Source: Synergistales bacterium (GTDB lineage: Bacteria; Synergistota; Synergistia; Synergistales; Aminiphilaceae). From it: a stretch of 64,000 bases of DNA. The notes under the pieces were generated by a model. It saw nothing but the letters and a program-made list of their open reading frames with translations. It was not told the DNA's origin and made no database searches. The stretch lies in the NCBI GenBank assembly GCA_021736445.1, contig JAIPGA010000002.1, positions 40,268-104,267 on the forward strand, read 5' to 3'. Shown in pieces: positions 7,817-15,877 of the stretch. The position numbers and the translations under genes are program-made. Each line of letters begins with the position of its first letter. Within the stretch, counting starts at the first letter, position 1.

Positions 7817-9166
7817 TCAAAAGGTGTAACTCAATCCGACGGAACGCTGAGGTGTAGCGCCGGTTTCGCCGTATCGAAAGAAGAGGCCCATCCGCTTGTT
7901 CAAGGCGATGTTCCCCTGTGTGTACCAGGCTCCGCCCTGCTCGTCCCACCAGGATGTGGTGAGCCGGAAGGGATTGTTCGCTTTCCCCAGTTGCACACCT
8001 ATCCCCGTACGGCCCATGACGATTCCTCCCCATACGCGGCCCCAGGCTGTCGAGATGCCGGGTGCCAGGGTAACACGATTTGCAGTGGGGACCCCTCGGA
8101 AGGCAAGCCGTACCCCCTTCCGCCCTCCGGAAGGCGTTATCCAGAACGAGCTGTCCAGCAGCAGCTCCTTGTCGGACCTGTCAGCCAAGGGGGCTGTGGC
8201 GTTCAGTTCTCCTTCAATCTTTATATCCGATACCTGACGGTAGACCGCGTCGGCCCGTTCTGTCAACGTCTGGATTTTCCGGACCGTTGCCGGCAGACCA
8301 TTGTCGCCGCTCTGGAAGAGTTCCTGGTCTGCGGTGGCCGTGAGTCGCTTGATCTCCTCAGCCGCCTGCCCGATTTCCACTACGGTGCTCCGCAGATCCT
8401 CTCCGGCCAGCTGATCTTCGTCAAAGGCTGCGAGGAAGGTGTCGATGCGGTTCAAGATATCGTTGAGCGTCTGCATGGACTCCTGCACTCTATCGCGATT
8501 CTCCCTGAGAATGGCATCGCCTGTTTCCAGGGTGCGTTCCATCCGTTCGGAGACACCGGTAATCCGCTCTTTGCCTTGAGCCACAAGCTCCCGCAGCTCC
8601 TGGGCCGTCATCTCTATCTCCTCTATGGTGTCTTCCCCCTTACGGAAAAGCTGGGGGATACGCTCCAGAGCCATGCCAAGTTCTTCCCTGCGTTCCGGTG
8701 GTCCAAGGATGTCGTTGACGTAGCCGAATGTTCGATGGATCTGATCGAGGTTGCTGCGCAGCTCCGCAATCACAGTATCCAGTGAAGGGACGATCTCTCC
8801 GGAAACCTGCTCGCCACTGTTGAGCATCCGTTCGCTTTTCCCGCGTATAACACGGATAATCGGTTCCCCCAGCAGCCCCTCGGAACCAATCACGAAACGG
8901 CTGTCCACAGGGATACGGATGTGGGATTGCAGACGAATCAGGAGATGCACCGAATCCGGAGTCAGCTCGATCTGCTCGACGATCCCGCTGGTGACGCCTG
9001 AGACATACACGCGGGCGCCCTTGGTGAGCCCCCGGATCTCCGGGAAGCTTGCGGTGATTCGGTATCCCTTCCAGGGGAAGATATCGCTGGACACAAAGAG
9101 AAGGGTCCCCCCCAATACACAGAGAGCGGCGAGGATGACAAAGCCGACGCGGAGTTCACGACTCAA
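7817..9166 (-). CDS. mlaD: MlaD-type MCE protein with long helical middle and outer-membrane-like C-terminus
   Basis: Substrate-binding MCE component of an Mla phospholipid transporter. Of 449 residues, about 7-25 form one transmembrane helix and about 36-112 the MCE domain (strands, GLTKGARVYVSGVTSG, GEPIIRVIRG). About 125-312 are predicted helical or coiled coil. The last 135 residues are rich in alternating polar and aromatic strands, ending in SVGLSYTF with a terminal phenylalanine, the hallmark of outer-membrane beta-barrel proteins. E. coli MlaD is only about 180 residues. A similar long MlaD has been described in the diderm Firmicute Veillonella parvula as a trans-envelope bridge. The start is the TTG at 9164-9166, eight bases after GGGAGG, overlapping the mlaF stop. 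Confidence 0.88.
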   Translation of the reverse strand: MSRELRVGFVILAALCVLGGTLLFVSSDIFPWKGYRITASFPEIRGLTKGARVYVSGVTSGIVEQIELTPDSVHLLIRLQSHIRIPVDSRFVIGSEGLLGEPIIRVIRGKSERMLNSGEQVSGEIVPSLDTVIAELRSNLDQIHRTFGYVNDILGPPERREELGMALERIPQLFRKGEDTIEEIEMTAQELRELVAQGKERITGVSERMERTLETGDAILRENRDRVQESMQTLNDILNRIDTFLAAFDEDQLAGEDLRSTVVEIGQAAEEIKRLTATADQELFQSGDNGLPATVRKIQTLTERADAVYRQVSDIKIEGELNATAPLADRSDKELLLDSSFWITPSGGRKGVRLAFRGVPTANRVTLAPGISTAWGRVWGGIVMGRTGIGVQLGKANNPFRLTTSWWDEQGGAWYTQGNIALNKRMGLFFRYGETGATPQRSVGLSYTF

Positions 9167-9932
9167 GGGGATCGCCTCCCACCACAGGCTCCACGCCCCT
9201 TTTGAATGAACGTACATGCCTGTTCGACGAAAGCTCCCATTCCTCACCCGTTCCTTCCCAGAGCATACGTCCTTCTGCCATGAGAAGCATCCGGTCGGAG
9301 ATGCCGAGAGCGGAGACCACATCATGGGTTACAGAGAGGACGGTGGTTCCGTAGGTCTCAGCCAGTTTCACAATGAGCGCATCCACCTGGCGTGCGGTTA
9401 CGGGATCCAGGCCCGTTGTGGGTTCATCGAGCAGGAGAAAGTCGGGACGATGGACAAGAGATCGTGCCAGAGCCACCCTCTTGCGCATACCGCCTGAAAG
9501 CTCCTCCGGGAGCCGCTCCCCTGTGCCGGCCAGGCCGACCTGTTCCAGCATGATACGCACTCGTTCTGCGATCTCCTGCTCCTTCCAGTGCTGGTGGAAA
9601 CAGTGCCGCAGTGGGAAGGCCACATTCTGCTCCACCGAAAGGGAGTCGAAGAGTGCCCCTCCCTGGAATACGATCCCGATCCTGTTTCTGATATCCCTGG
9701 TGTAGTGGAGGGTGGTGTTCCGGAACACGGTTTGCCCGAAAAGCCGTCCTTCGCCTTCCTTTGCCTCCGCAAGGCCGGCCACCACTCGGAGCAGGGTCGT
9801 TTTGCCGCACCCGGAGGGTCCCATCAGTGAAACGATTTCCCCCCTGAAGATGCAGAGGCTGACCTTGCGCAGTATCAGGTTGTGCCCAAAGGTGAGACTC
9901 GTGTTGTTGAGAAAAAGCGCCTCCTCAGACAT
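9156..9932 (-). CDS. mlaF: Mla-type ABC transporter ATP-binding protein
   Basis: ATPase of the MlaEFD lipid transporter at the inner membrane. The 258-residue protein shows Walker A GPSGCGKTT, the Q-loop FQGGALFDSLSV, the signature LSGGMRKRVALAR, Walker B FLLLDEPTTGLDP and the H-loop VTHD. The GGMRKR form of the signature is typical of the MlaF subfamily. The ATG at 9930-9932 overlaps the mlaE stop by one base (TGATG). A much longer open reading frame upstream is the shadow of mlaE in another frame and was not used. Confidence 0.94.
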   Translation of the reverse strand: MSEEALFLNNTSLTFGHNLILRKVSLCIFRGEIVSLMGPSGCGKTTLLRVVAGLAEAKEGEGRLFGQTVFRNTTLHYTRDIRNRIGIVFQGGALFDSLSVEQNVAFPLRHCFHQHWKEQEIAERVRIMLEQVGLAGTGERLPEELSGGMRKRVALARSLVHRPDFLLLDEPTTGLDPVTARQVDALIVKLAETYGTTVLSVTHDVVSALGISDRMLLMAEGRMLWEGTGEEWELSSNRHVRSFKRGVEPVVGGDPLES

Positions 9933-10720
9933 CACATATTCCCTCGCTGGAGCCCTCCAAAAAATATAAAAGAAAGAAAGAAGTTTGTTATCAGTATAAG
10001 CATATTGCTCCAGATGACGGCGCTGGTGGTCGCTCTGCCCACACCCTTGGCCCCCTGTTTTGCGTTGAATCCCTCGGAACAGGAGACCACGGCCATGATC
10101 ATGCCGAAGGTCAGCCCCTTGGTCAGTCCGCCCAGCAGATCCTTGACCGTCACCAGTTCGATGACGGAGCGTTTGAACAGCTGCATCGGCACACCCTGGC
10201 TCGCCACGTAGACAAACCCTCCGAGGATGCTGATCGCAATGGAAAAAATGATCAATACCGGCAGCATCACCGTGCATGCCAGCAACCGGGGGCCGCCTAC
10301 GAATCCTACCTCGCTGATCCCGAAAGCCCGGAGGGCCTCCAGCTGCTCTGATACCTTCATGGTGCCGATTTCGGCGGCCATCGCCGACCCCACTCTCCCC
10401 GTAACGACGAGTCCCGTCAAGACCGGTGAAAGCTCCCGCGTCATGGTAAGCGCTATGACACCACCAATATAGCCTGTTGCACCGAATCGGACAAACTGGT
10501 CGAAGGTCTGTACCGCCATCACCATGCCGGCAAAGACGCTGGTGATGAGGACCATAAAGAGCGATCCCGTACCGATTTTCTCCATCTGTTCGAAGAGGTT
10601 GGCCCGGCACCATGCGCCCGAAAAAACGGCACGGAACAGCTTCACCCCGAAAAGGGCGAAACGCCCCAGCCGTTCGCTGAGCGCAATGGTGATTTTCCCG
10701 AGGAACCAGACAAGGCGCAT
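9932..10720 (-). CDS. mlaE: Mla-type ABC transporter permease
   Basis: Inner-membrane permease of the MlaE (DUF140) family, 262 residues, with about five hydrophobic segments. Family motifs are present: SVFAGMVMAVQ, TRELSPVLTGLVVTGRVGSAMAAEIGTMK (read in parts), EALRAFGIS and the late GKGVGRATTSAVI-like segment. The ATG at 10718-10720 follows AGAGGAG by about eight bases. It is the first gene of a three-gene mlaE-mlaF-mlaD operon, with tmk following. No mlaC or mlaB homologue lies beside it, as in the minimal Mla systems of diderm Terrabacteria. Confidence 0.94.
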   Translation of the reverse strand: MRLVWFLGKITIALSERLGRFALFGVKLFRAVFSGAWCRANLFEQMEKIGTGSLFMVLITSVFAGMVMAVQTFDQFVRFGATGYIGGVIALTMTRELSPVLTGLVVTGRVGSAMAAEIGTMKVSEQLEALRAFGISEVGFVGGPRLLACTVMLPVLIIFSIAISILGGFVYVASQGVPMQLFKRSVIELVTVKDLLGGLTKGLTFGMIMAVVSCSEGFNAKQGAKGVGRATTSAVIWSNMLILITNFFLSFIFFGGLQRGNM

Positions 10721-10746
10721 GGATACTCTCCTCTGTGTGCCGGGTG

Positions 10747-12528
10747 TTACTGCCTGCCGCGGACGTGCACCAGGGCCCGGAGCAACCCTTCAACATAATA
10801 TCCGGTTCCGAATTCCTTGAGCATCCCGGCTTCCTTCCTTTTTTGCTTGATTTCGCTCAGCAGCTGTTCCGGGGGACCGGGTGGCCCATCCTTTTCGGGC
10901 TGCTTCCCGTTGCAGAGAAGCTCCACAATCAGCTGACTGTTGGCTTCCCGGGCGCTCAGCTCCTCTCGAAACTGCTTGAGACTCTGGATGGCCCGCCATC
11001 CCTGTTGCAGGGACTTCTGCTCCGGTTCGGCGATCCCTCCTCCGCGCACCAGCACCTCACAGACACCCTCTGCATTCTCAGGCACCTGAAGGGTAACGTG
11101 GTGGGTCTCCGTTTCCTCACGATAGGGACGCAATGTCACCCCGATGTCGAGCGATGTCCCGGGCGGCGCCCGGTCCGGTGATACCTCTATTCCCTCGACA
11201 AACAGCACCTGGGGTCTGCGCGTGATCCGGACGTCGATGTGGATGCCCAAAGGAAAGATGCGCTGGAATTCGTTAACGGCAAAGACCGCAGCAATGTTTT
11301 TTGTCTCTTCGAAGGCTTTCTTTACCACATCTTCGCTGGAAAAAAAGGCATTTTCCCAGGTCCATCCCTCGGGCATCCCCCCGCCTTCAATGGTGGTGGT
11401 GACAAAGGCTGTCCCCTCTCCGATACGGCCCCACTCTCTGTCAACCAGCCCCAGCACCACACGGGGAAGGAGCTGTTCGAGCATGAACGGCGCCTGGGCG
11501 AGGTGGAACCTCCGGGTACTCGTCGTTCCCGTGTCCATGTTTTCAAAGGACAGACTGACATCGATGGCGGGGGGAAAGAAGCCGAAACGGCCTCCGATCC
11601 CCTGGGAACGGTCCTGGGTGACGCAACCGATGACTTGCTGCGGTGTCCCTAGTTTGAAGGGGCTTTTGATGCTGGGAACAATATGATGCACCCAGGCGGA
11701 TGCCGCCGGAAAGGAGACAGCCCCTCTATTCAGAAACGGATGCGCAAAGGCGAGGAAGCGTCCGTTCTCGCTGCTGCAGGTGACGGTGCCCGTTGCCCCT
11801 ATGGAGACATCGCCCCAGGCGAGAAGCGAGCTGATGGCGGCCCCGGGTTGGAGAGCCGTATCATAGCGGTAGGGCACCTCGCCGAATCCGCTTCCTCCGG
11901 TATCGACGACCTCTACGCCCAGAGCCTCCTCAAGGGCCCGGGCGGCTCTGCGGCTGACTCCCGAGACCACAATCGATTCGGTCAGGGGTTCCAGTTCGAT
12001 AGAGACATCCTTTGATACAGCCTCCGTCTCCGATGGATCGCTATCCCCGGAAACGCTATCCCCGGTAATCGTAACGGTGGGGAGGGTCCACTCTCTGTCG
12101 TGTTCCTCCCAGACATTGAACATTTCGCTGATCGGGGTCACGAGCCCGAGTTTGTGGTCGCTGAAGTTCCAGCCGTATCCAATGGCTCCGATCAGTTTTC
12201 CCCGAATATAGACCGGTGTTCCGCTCATCCCTGAGGCGATGCCTCCTGCCTTCTCGATCCGCGGACCGGAAGCACGGATCAGGATGAGGTGGTGCGGCGC
12301 CTTCTTGCGCTCCAGCACACTGAGGACTGTGACGGGGAAGGATTCCACGGTGTTCCCCTGGAATACTGTCCTGGCGTTGCCCTCCATGCCTCGCTCTATT
12401 TTGTCAAGAGGCAGTATGTCGTGGTTGATCGGAAATGAAGAAGGGGCGGCGAATGAATAGCCCTGCCAGAGTGTACTCAGGATCATTGCAGCAAGTGCGG
12501 CCCATAGGATCTGCTTGTGTCGTGCCAT
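10747..12528 (-). CDS. Exported SpoIVB peptidase S55-domain protein
   Basis: A 593-residue protein with an N-terminal signal peptide (hydrophobic 7-26, likely cleavage after SFA). Residues about 40-140 hold the S55 segment with the putative catalytic serine at 102 in IASGMSGTPV. Around residue 260-330 comes the second S55 block with FLAFAHPFLNRG and a Dr-rich loop (TQDRSQGIGG). In SpoIVB the histidine block precedes the serine block; the order here is the reverse, a layout I have seen in exported relatives of non-sporulating bacteria. The C-terminal 200 residues look like beta-sandwich followed by helices. The start is the ATG at 12526-12528, eight bases after GGAGGAGG. It follows prfB by 60 bases. 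The substrate is unknown. Confidence 0.82.
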   Translation of the reverse strand: MARHKQILWAALAAMILSTLWQGYSFAAPSSFPINHDILPLDKIERGMEGNARTVFQGNTVESFPVTVLSVLERKKAPHHLILIRASGPRIEKAGGIASGMSGTPVYIRGKLIGAIGYGWNFSDHKLGLVTPISEMFNVWEEHDREWTLPTVTITGDSVSGDSDPSETEAVSKDVSIELEPLTESIVVSGVSRRAARALEEALGVEVVDTGGSGFGEVPYRYDTALQPGAAISSLLAWGDVSIGATGTVTCSSENGRFLAFAHPFLNRGAVSFPAASAWVHHIVPSIKSPFKLGTPQQVIGCVTQDRSQGIGGRFGFFPPAIDVSLSFENMDTGTTSTRRFHLAQAPFMLEQLLPRVVLGLVDREWGRIGEGTAFVTTTIEGGGMPEGWTWENAFFSSEDVVKKAFEETKNIAAVFAVNEFQRIFPLGIHIDVRITRRPQVLFVEGIEVSPDRAPPGTSLDIGVTLRPYREETETHHVTLQVPENAEGVCEVLVRGGGIAEPEQKSLQQGWRAIQSLKQFREELSAREANSQLIVELLCNGKQPEKDGPPGPPEQLLSEIKQKRKEAGMLKEFGTGYYVEGLLRALVHVRGRQ

Positions 12529-12588
12529 CGATTGTTCCTCCTCCATCTCCGGGGGGTTGTCCGTACCGATCACGGATACACCGACGGG

Positions 12589-13690
12589 TCAGGCAGACCC
12601 CTCTCCTCGAAGAAAGGCCATAATAAACGGCTGGATGTCTCCGTCCAGCACCGCTTGGACATTCCCCTTTTCCATGCCTGTTCTGTGGTCTTTCACAAGG
12701 GTGTACGGGTGGAGAACGTAGGAGCGGATCTGATTGCCCCACCCGATCTCCTTCATTTCCCCTTTGAGGGTATCGATGTGTTCCTGGCGTTCTTCTCTCG
12801 CCTTTTCGAAAAGCCTGGAGCGGAGGACCTGCATCGCCATCTGGCGGTTCATGTGTTGCGATCGCTCGTTCTGGCAGCTGACCACCATGCCTGTAGGAAG
12901 ATGGGTGATGCGGACGGCGGAATCTGTCATGTTGACGTACTGCCCCCCGGCTCCGCTCGCCCGGAAGGTGTCGATCCGCAGGTCTTCCTGTTTGATGTCG
13001 ACCTCTTCGTTCTCGGGGATCTCAGGGGTTACCTCCACCGAAGCGAAGCTGGTGTGTCTCCGCTTCGCTGTATCGAAAGGAGAGATGCGGACCAGACGAT
13101 GGATGCCTCGCTCCGCCTTCAGATAACCGTAGGCATAGTCCCCCTGGACCAGGGTTGTGGCGCTTTTGATACCCGCTTCTTCATCCTGTGCCAATTCGAG
13201 GATGCGTGCGGTAAAGCCGCTGTTCTCCATCCAGCGGAGATAGAGACGGTGGAGCATCTCCGCCCAGTCCTGGGAATCCAGCCCCCCGGCACCTGGATGT
13301 ATTGTGAGGATAGCATTATGGTTATCGTATTCATCGTTCATGAGAAGGACGAACTGTTTTTCGTCTATCATTTTGCGTAACCGGGCCGCTCGTTCGGCGA
13401 ATTCCCCTTCGAGCTCCCGGTCCTCGTTCTCCTGGAGCATTTCGATGATTGTTTCCAGCTCCTCCAGTTCGTCGCGGATTTGCTGCCAGGTCTGCCTCTT
13501 TTCGTCGATGGCGGAGAGCTGTCTGGTGAGCTCCTGCGCATCCTTGCGTGACCAGAAGTCCGGTTGCCCGGTGAGTTCTAGGAGTTCTTTCGATTTCTGT
13601 TCCAGTGCAGGCAGGTCAAAGACTGTCCTGCAGCTCGTTTGCCAGCGAGCGCAGTTCTTCCAATTCGTTCAGTTGTGCTGTAGGTTCCAT
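12589..13690 (-). CDS. prfB: Peptide chain release factor 2, expressed by programmed +1 frameshift
   Basis: Terminates translation at UGA and UAA. Frame 0 starts at ATG 13688-13690 and meets a TGA at codon 25 (13616-13618). A +1 slip at CTT TGA C continues in the main frame to 12589, giving 24 + 342 = 366 residues, the same as E. coli RF2. The RF2-specific RISPFDT segment (SPF tripeptide anticodon) and the catalytic GGQ in RASGAGGQYVNMTDSA are present. Because the TGA is RF2's own codon, low RF2 favours frameshifting, so expression is self-regulated. It is divergent from birA. Confidence 0.95.
13615..13621 (-). promoter_or_regulatory. Programmed +1 frameshift site of prfB
   Basis: Minus-strand CTTTGAC with the TGA at codon 25. 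CTT re-pairs one base downstream and decoding continues with GAC. Upstream there is a modest Shine-Dalgarno-like AGGA in GCAGGACAGT, weaker than the AGGGGG of E. coli. The site, codon position and surrounding sense are those of the classical RF2 autoregulatory switch. Confidence 0.93.
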
Positions 13691-13712
13691 TGTCCTCTCT
13701 CCTCCATAGTGC

Positions 13713-13741
13713 AAGATATCAGTGGGTTGTCTTCTGAACAA
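13713..13741 (-). promoter_or_regulatory. Candidate promoter for prfB
   Basis: Minus-strand TTGTTC (13736-13741), a 17-base spacer and TATCTT (13713-13718), ending 22 bases before the prfB ATG. It overlaps the divergent birA promoter, so the two may interfere. Confidence 0.5.
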
Positions 13742-13755
13742 ATGCATTCTATCAT
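13727..13755 (+). promoter_or_regulatory. Candidate promoter for birA
   Basis: Plus-strand TTGTCT (13727-13732), a 17-base spacer and TATCAT (13750-13755), followed by GGGAGG and the birA ATG at 13789. As BirA is often a repressor, an operator could lie here, but I do not see a clear long inverted repeat. Confidence 0.5.
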
Positions 13756-13788
13756 GCAAGCAGCGCTACAGAAACGGGAGGGCCGCAT

Positions 13789-14832
13789 ATGTCCCATGTG
13801 GTTGGTTCATCCTCATTAAAATGCACCGTCCTGGAGCGTCTCTCCTTGCTGGGGGCGGACCGCAGAACGGAGATCCTCCCTGTCGCTGCGGTAGGAGAGG
13901 GCCTGATGCGTGGGGTCGTTGTGCCGTCGCTTCGGCAGCTGGCTGAAGAGGGCCTCGTGCAGTTGGAGGGTGGGCGGGTTCGGATGATCCCTGTCCATGA
14001 GAAGCCTTTCGAACCGCTTGCACCAAGCTGGATCGCCCTCCAGCTGCTCCATAAAGGGTACTCGGCCCCGGTTTTGTACTGGGATTGCCTCACGTCCACC
14101 CAGCGGATGGCAAGGAGGCTTGCCGACAGAGGGGCGCCGCACGGTACGATTGTCGTAGCTGGAGAGCAGACGGAGGGGCGTGGCCGGCGCGGGAACCGCT
14201 GGTGTTCCCCTCGGAGGGGTGGCCTCTATCTCACGGTGGTCCTCAGACAGGGGGATTCCGGGGCCCTGATGCCACTGCTGAACCTTGCGGCCGGTCTCGC
14301 CGTACGGGAGTCGCTGCAGGAGGAAAGCGGGATCTCCCTTGCGTTGAAGTGGCCCAACGATGTGCTCTACAACGGAAGGAAGCTCTGCGGCATCCTGAGT
14401 GAGGCCCGCACTGCAGGGTCCACCGTGCAATATCTGCTGCTTGGTATCGGTGTGAACACGGGGCCCCTCGCGGTCTTTGAAGGAATCCCAAAACAGGGGG
14501 CCCTGCCGGCGGCCTCACTGGACGAATTGAACACTGCCTCCCTTTGCAGGGAACGGATTGTCGTGCATCTGCTCTGTTCCCTGTTGCAATATCTGGAACG
14601 GCAGCAGCAGGAGGGAGGAAGAGAACAGCTGCTCGAGACCTTCGCCAGGCACTGCTGCTCCGTTGGGCAGCGATTGCGGGTCCGTTCGGCTTCGGAGACC
14701 TTTGAAGCCTGGGGTGCGGGTATCGGGCCCGACGGCTCGTTGCTTGTCGACCGTAACGGCGAAACCCTTGTCCTCCGCTCCGAGGAGGTCTTTCAGATCA
14801 GGGAGGCCCCTGCAATCCAGAGCGGAACGTGA
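13789..14832 (+). CDS. birA: Biotin-protein ligase (BirA), probably class II
   Basis: Activates biotin to biotinyl-AMP and attaches it to carboxyl-carrier lysines. The 347-residue protein has an N-terminal region of about 75 residues compatible with a winged-helix DNA-binding domain (LRQLAEEGLVQLEGGRVRM resembles the recognition helix and wing). The catalytic domain carries GEQTEGRGRRG, LKWPNDVLY, GRKLCGIL and GIGVN, then the small C-terminal SH3-like domain. The bifunctional ligase/repressor reading is inferred from the N-terminus. It is one of three plus-strand genes, divergent from prfB and convergent with the lipoprotein gene, whose stop lies only three bases away. Confidence 0.93.
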   Translation: MSHVVGSSSLKCTVLERLSLLGADRRTEILPVAAVGEGLMRGVVVPSLRQLAEEGLVQLEGGRVRMIPVHEKPFEPLAPSWIALQLLHKGYSAPVLYWDCLTSTQRMARRLADRGAPHGTIVVAGEQTEGRGRRGNRWCSPRRGGLYLTVVLRQGDSGALMPLLNLAAGLAVRESLQEESGISLALKWPNDVLYNGRKLCGILSEARTAGSTVQYLLLGIGVNTGPLAVFEGIPKQGALPAASLDELNTASLCRERIVVHLLCSLLQYLERQQQEGGREQLLETFARHCCSVGQRLRVRSASETFEAWGAGIGPDGSLLVDRNGETLVLRSEEVFQIREAPAIQSGT

Positions 14833-14835
14833 CCA

Positions 14836-15762
14836 TCATGGCTCCTCCTCAATCGTCGGCAGTTCCAGGAGTGTCGCATCGCCGTGCTTCCGGAAATTCC
14901 AGATAGAGAGATAGATGTCGTAAAAGAAGAGAAAGAGCCCCTCATCGTTCTCGATTCGGGGAGGCGGCAGCTCCATGGCATAGGGGAGGGTCTGAAGACG
15001 CTCCCGCAGGGGGGCTGGGGTGGCGACACTATACAGGACGATCCATTCCTTTTTGCGGCAGGTCTCAAGGGCCTTGTCCAGATAGACCTGCTGTTCCCCC
15101 CGTCCCCAGGCTTCCACCAGTTTCCAGGGCGGGCCACTGTATCGCTCCGCTGCCGCCTGAAGCCAGTATCGATAGTAGCAGGTCACATCGAAAAGAGGGA
15201 CCGCCCCGATCAGTCGTCGCCCCACATTGACGGTTCCCAGGATGCGGGACTGGAACTCGGCGAGACGTCGCTGGAAATAGCTGTACCTGTCGGGGATGGA
15301 TGACGCAAGAGCCCCAAGAAGACGTTGACCGACGAAGGGCATCGAGGCGGGATCGAAGTAGTAGGCAACCCCTTCTTTCCCTTTCATGTAGGGCATTTCT
15401 TCAAAGAGCACCTCGGTTCGGCCGGGTTTCCCCGCACCGAGGGATTTCTCCAACCCTTTCAGTTCCTCTCTGTCCAGCGCAAGCGCGAGATCGCAGCGTA
15501 CCGTGCCGGGATCGACCTGGGGGTTCGCCACAATGTCCCCGCTGGCGTTCACGATACGGAGCGGCAGGGTGTCGATATAGACCCCGCCGAGGAAGGAACA
15601 CATCGTGGCAAGCCACGGGGAAGCAACACAGACAGCATACTTCTCCGCAGCTGTGGCTGTGGGGCTTTGCTGCGTTGTCACGCCTCCGACCCCACAGCCA
15701 CTGATCCAGAAGAAGAACGCTGCGAACAAGCCGAACAGCACCGAACGGCCTATCCTGTTCAC
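14836..15762 (-). CDS. TroA/ZnuA-like lipoprotein lacking the metal-binding histidines
   Basis: A 308-residue predicted lipoprotein: a hydrophobic stretch (7-20) and lipobox WISGC with the lipidated Cys at 23. The mature part follows the TroA/ZnuA metal-binding pattern: a first strand plus SPWLATMCSFLGG, then a low-complexity PQVDPGTVRCDLALALDREE, and later YYFDPASMPFVGQRLLGAL resembling the WLDPxNA helix. Yet the histidines that ligate zinc or manganese are absent; the only His is near the C-terminus. No ABC partner adjoins it. The start is a GTG at 15760-15762, chosen because it puts the lipid-signal in place. It follows hutI and faces birA. Confidence 0.7.
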   Translation of the reverse strand: MNRIGRSVLFGLFAAFFFWISGCGVGGVTTQQSPTATAAEKYAVCVASPWLATMCSFLGGVYIDTLPLRIVNASGDIVANPQVDPGTVRCDLALALDREELKGLEKSLGAGKPGRTEVLFEEMPYMKGKEGVAYYFDPASMPFVGQRLLGALASSIPDRYSYFQRRLAEFQSRILGTVNVGRRLIGAVPLFDVTCYYRYWLQAAAERYSGPPWKLVEAWGRGEQQVYLDKALETCRKKEWIVLYSVATPAPLRERLQTLPYAMELPPPRIENDEGLFLFFYDIYLSIWNFRKHGDATLLELPTIEEEP

Positions 15763-15813
15763 TGAGGAGCCTCGCGATCCTGTGGATGTTCTGTCATGGG
15801 AACCTCTCTTCGG

Positions 15814-15837
15814 ACCCCGGGCTGCGTAGCCCGGGGT
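15814..15837. terminator. GC-rich palindrome between hutI and the lipoprotein gene
   Basis: Perfect 10-bp stem ACCCCGGGCT / AGCCCGGGGT with a 4-base loop GCGT. There is no U-run on either side, so this may be a Rho-aided terminator, an mRNA-stabilising stem or a dispersed palindrome. A related CCCCGGGG stem occurs at 23342-23361, at the other end of the hut/liv cluster. Confidence 0.5.
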
Positions 15838-15877
15838 GAATCGTCTCAGGGGAGTCTTCTTTTCCCAGAGATGGGAC

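Noticed and set aside
9933..10796. N-terminal extension of the mlaF frame
   Set aside because: It runs in another frame through mlaE; the ABC domain and its own ATG begin at 9932.
13616..13690. In-frame TGA early in prfB, as if a pseudogene
   Set aside because: Site, codon number and CTTTGAC context are those of the programmed RF2 frameshift, and the rest of the gene is intact.
15763..15877. Short frame starting ATG ACA GAA upstream of the lipoprotein
   Set aside because: It meets a stop after about 12 codons and overlaps the lipoprotein start; not a gene, though a leader peptide cannot be fully excluded.
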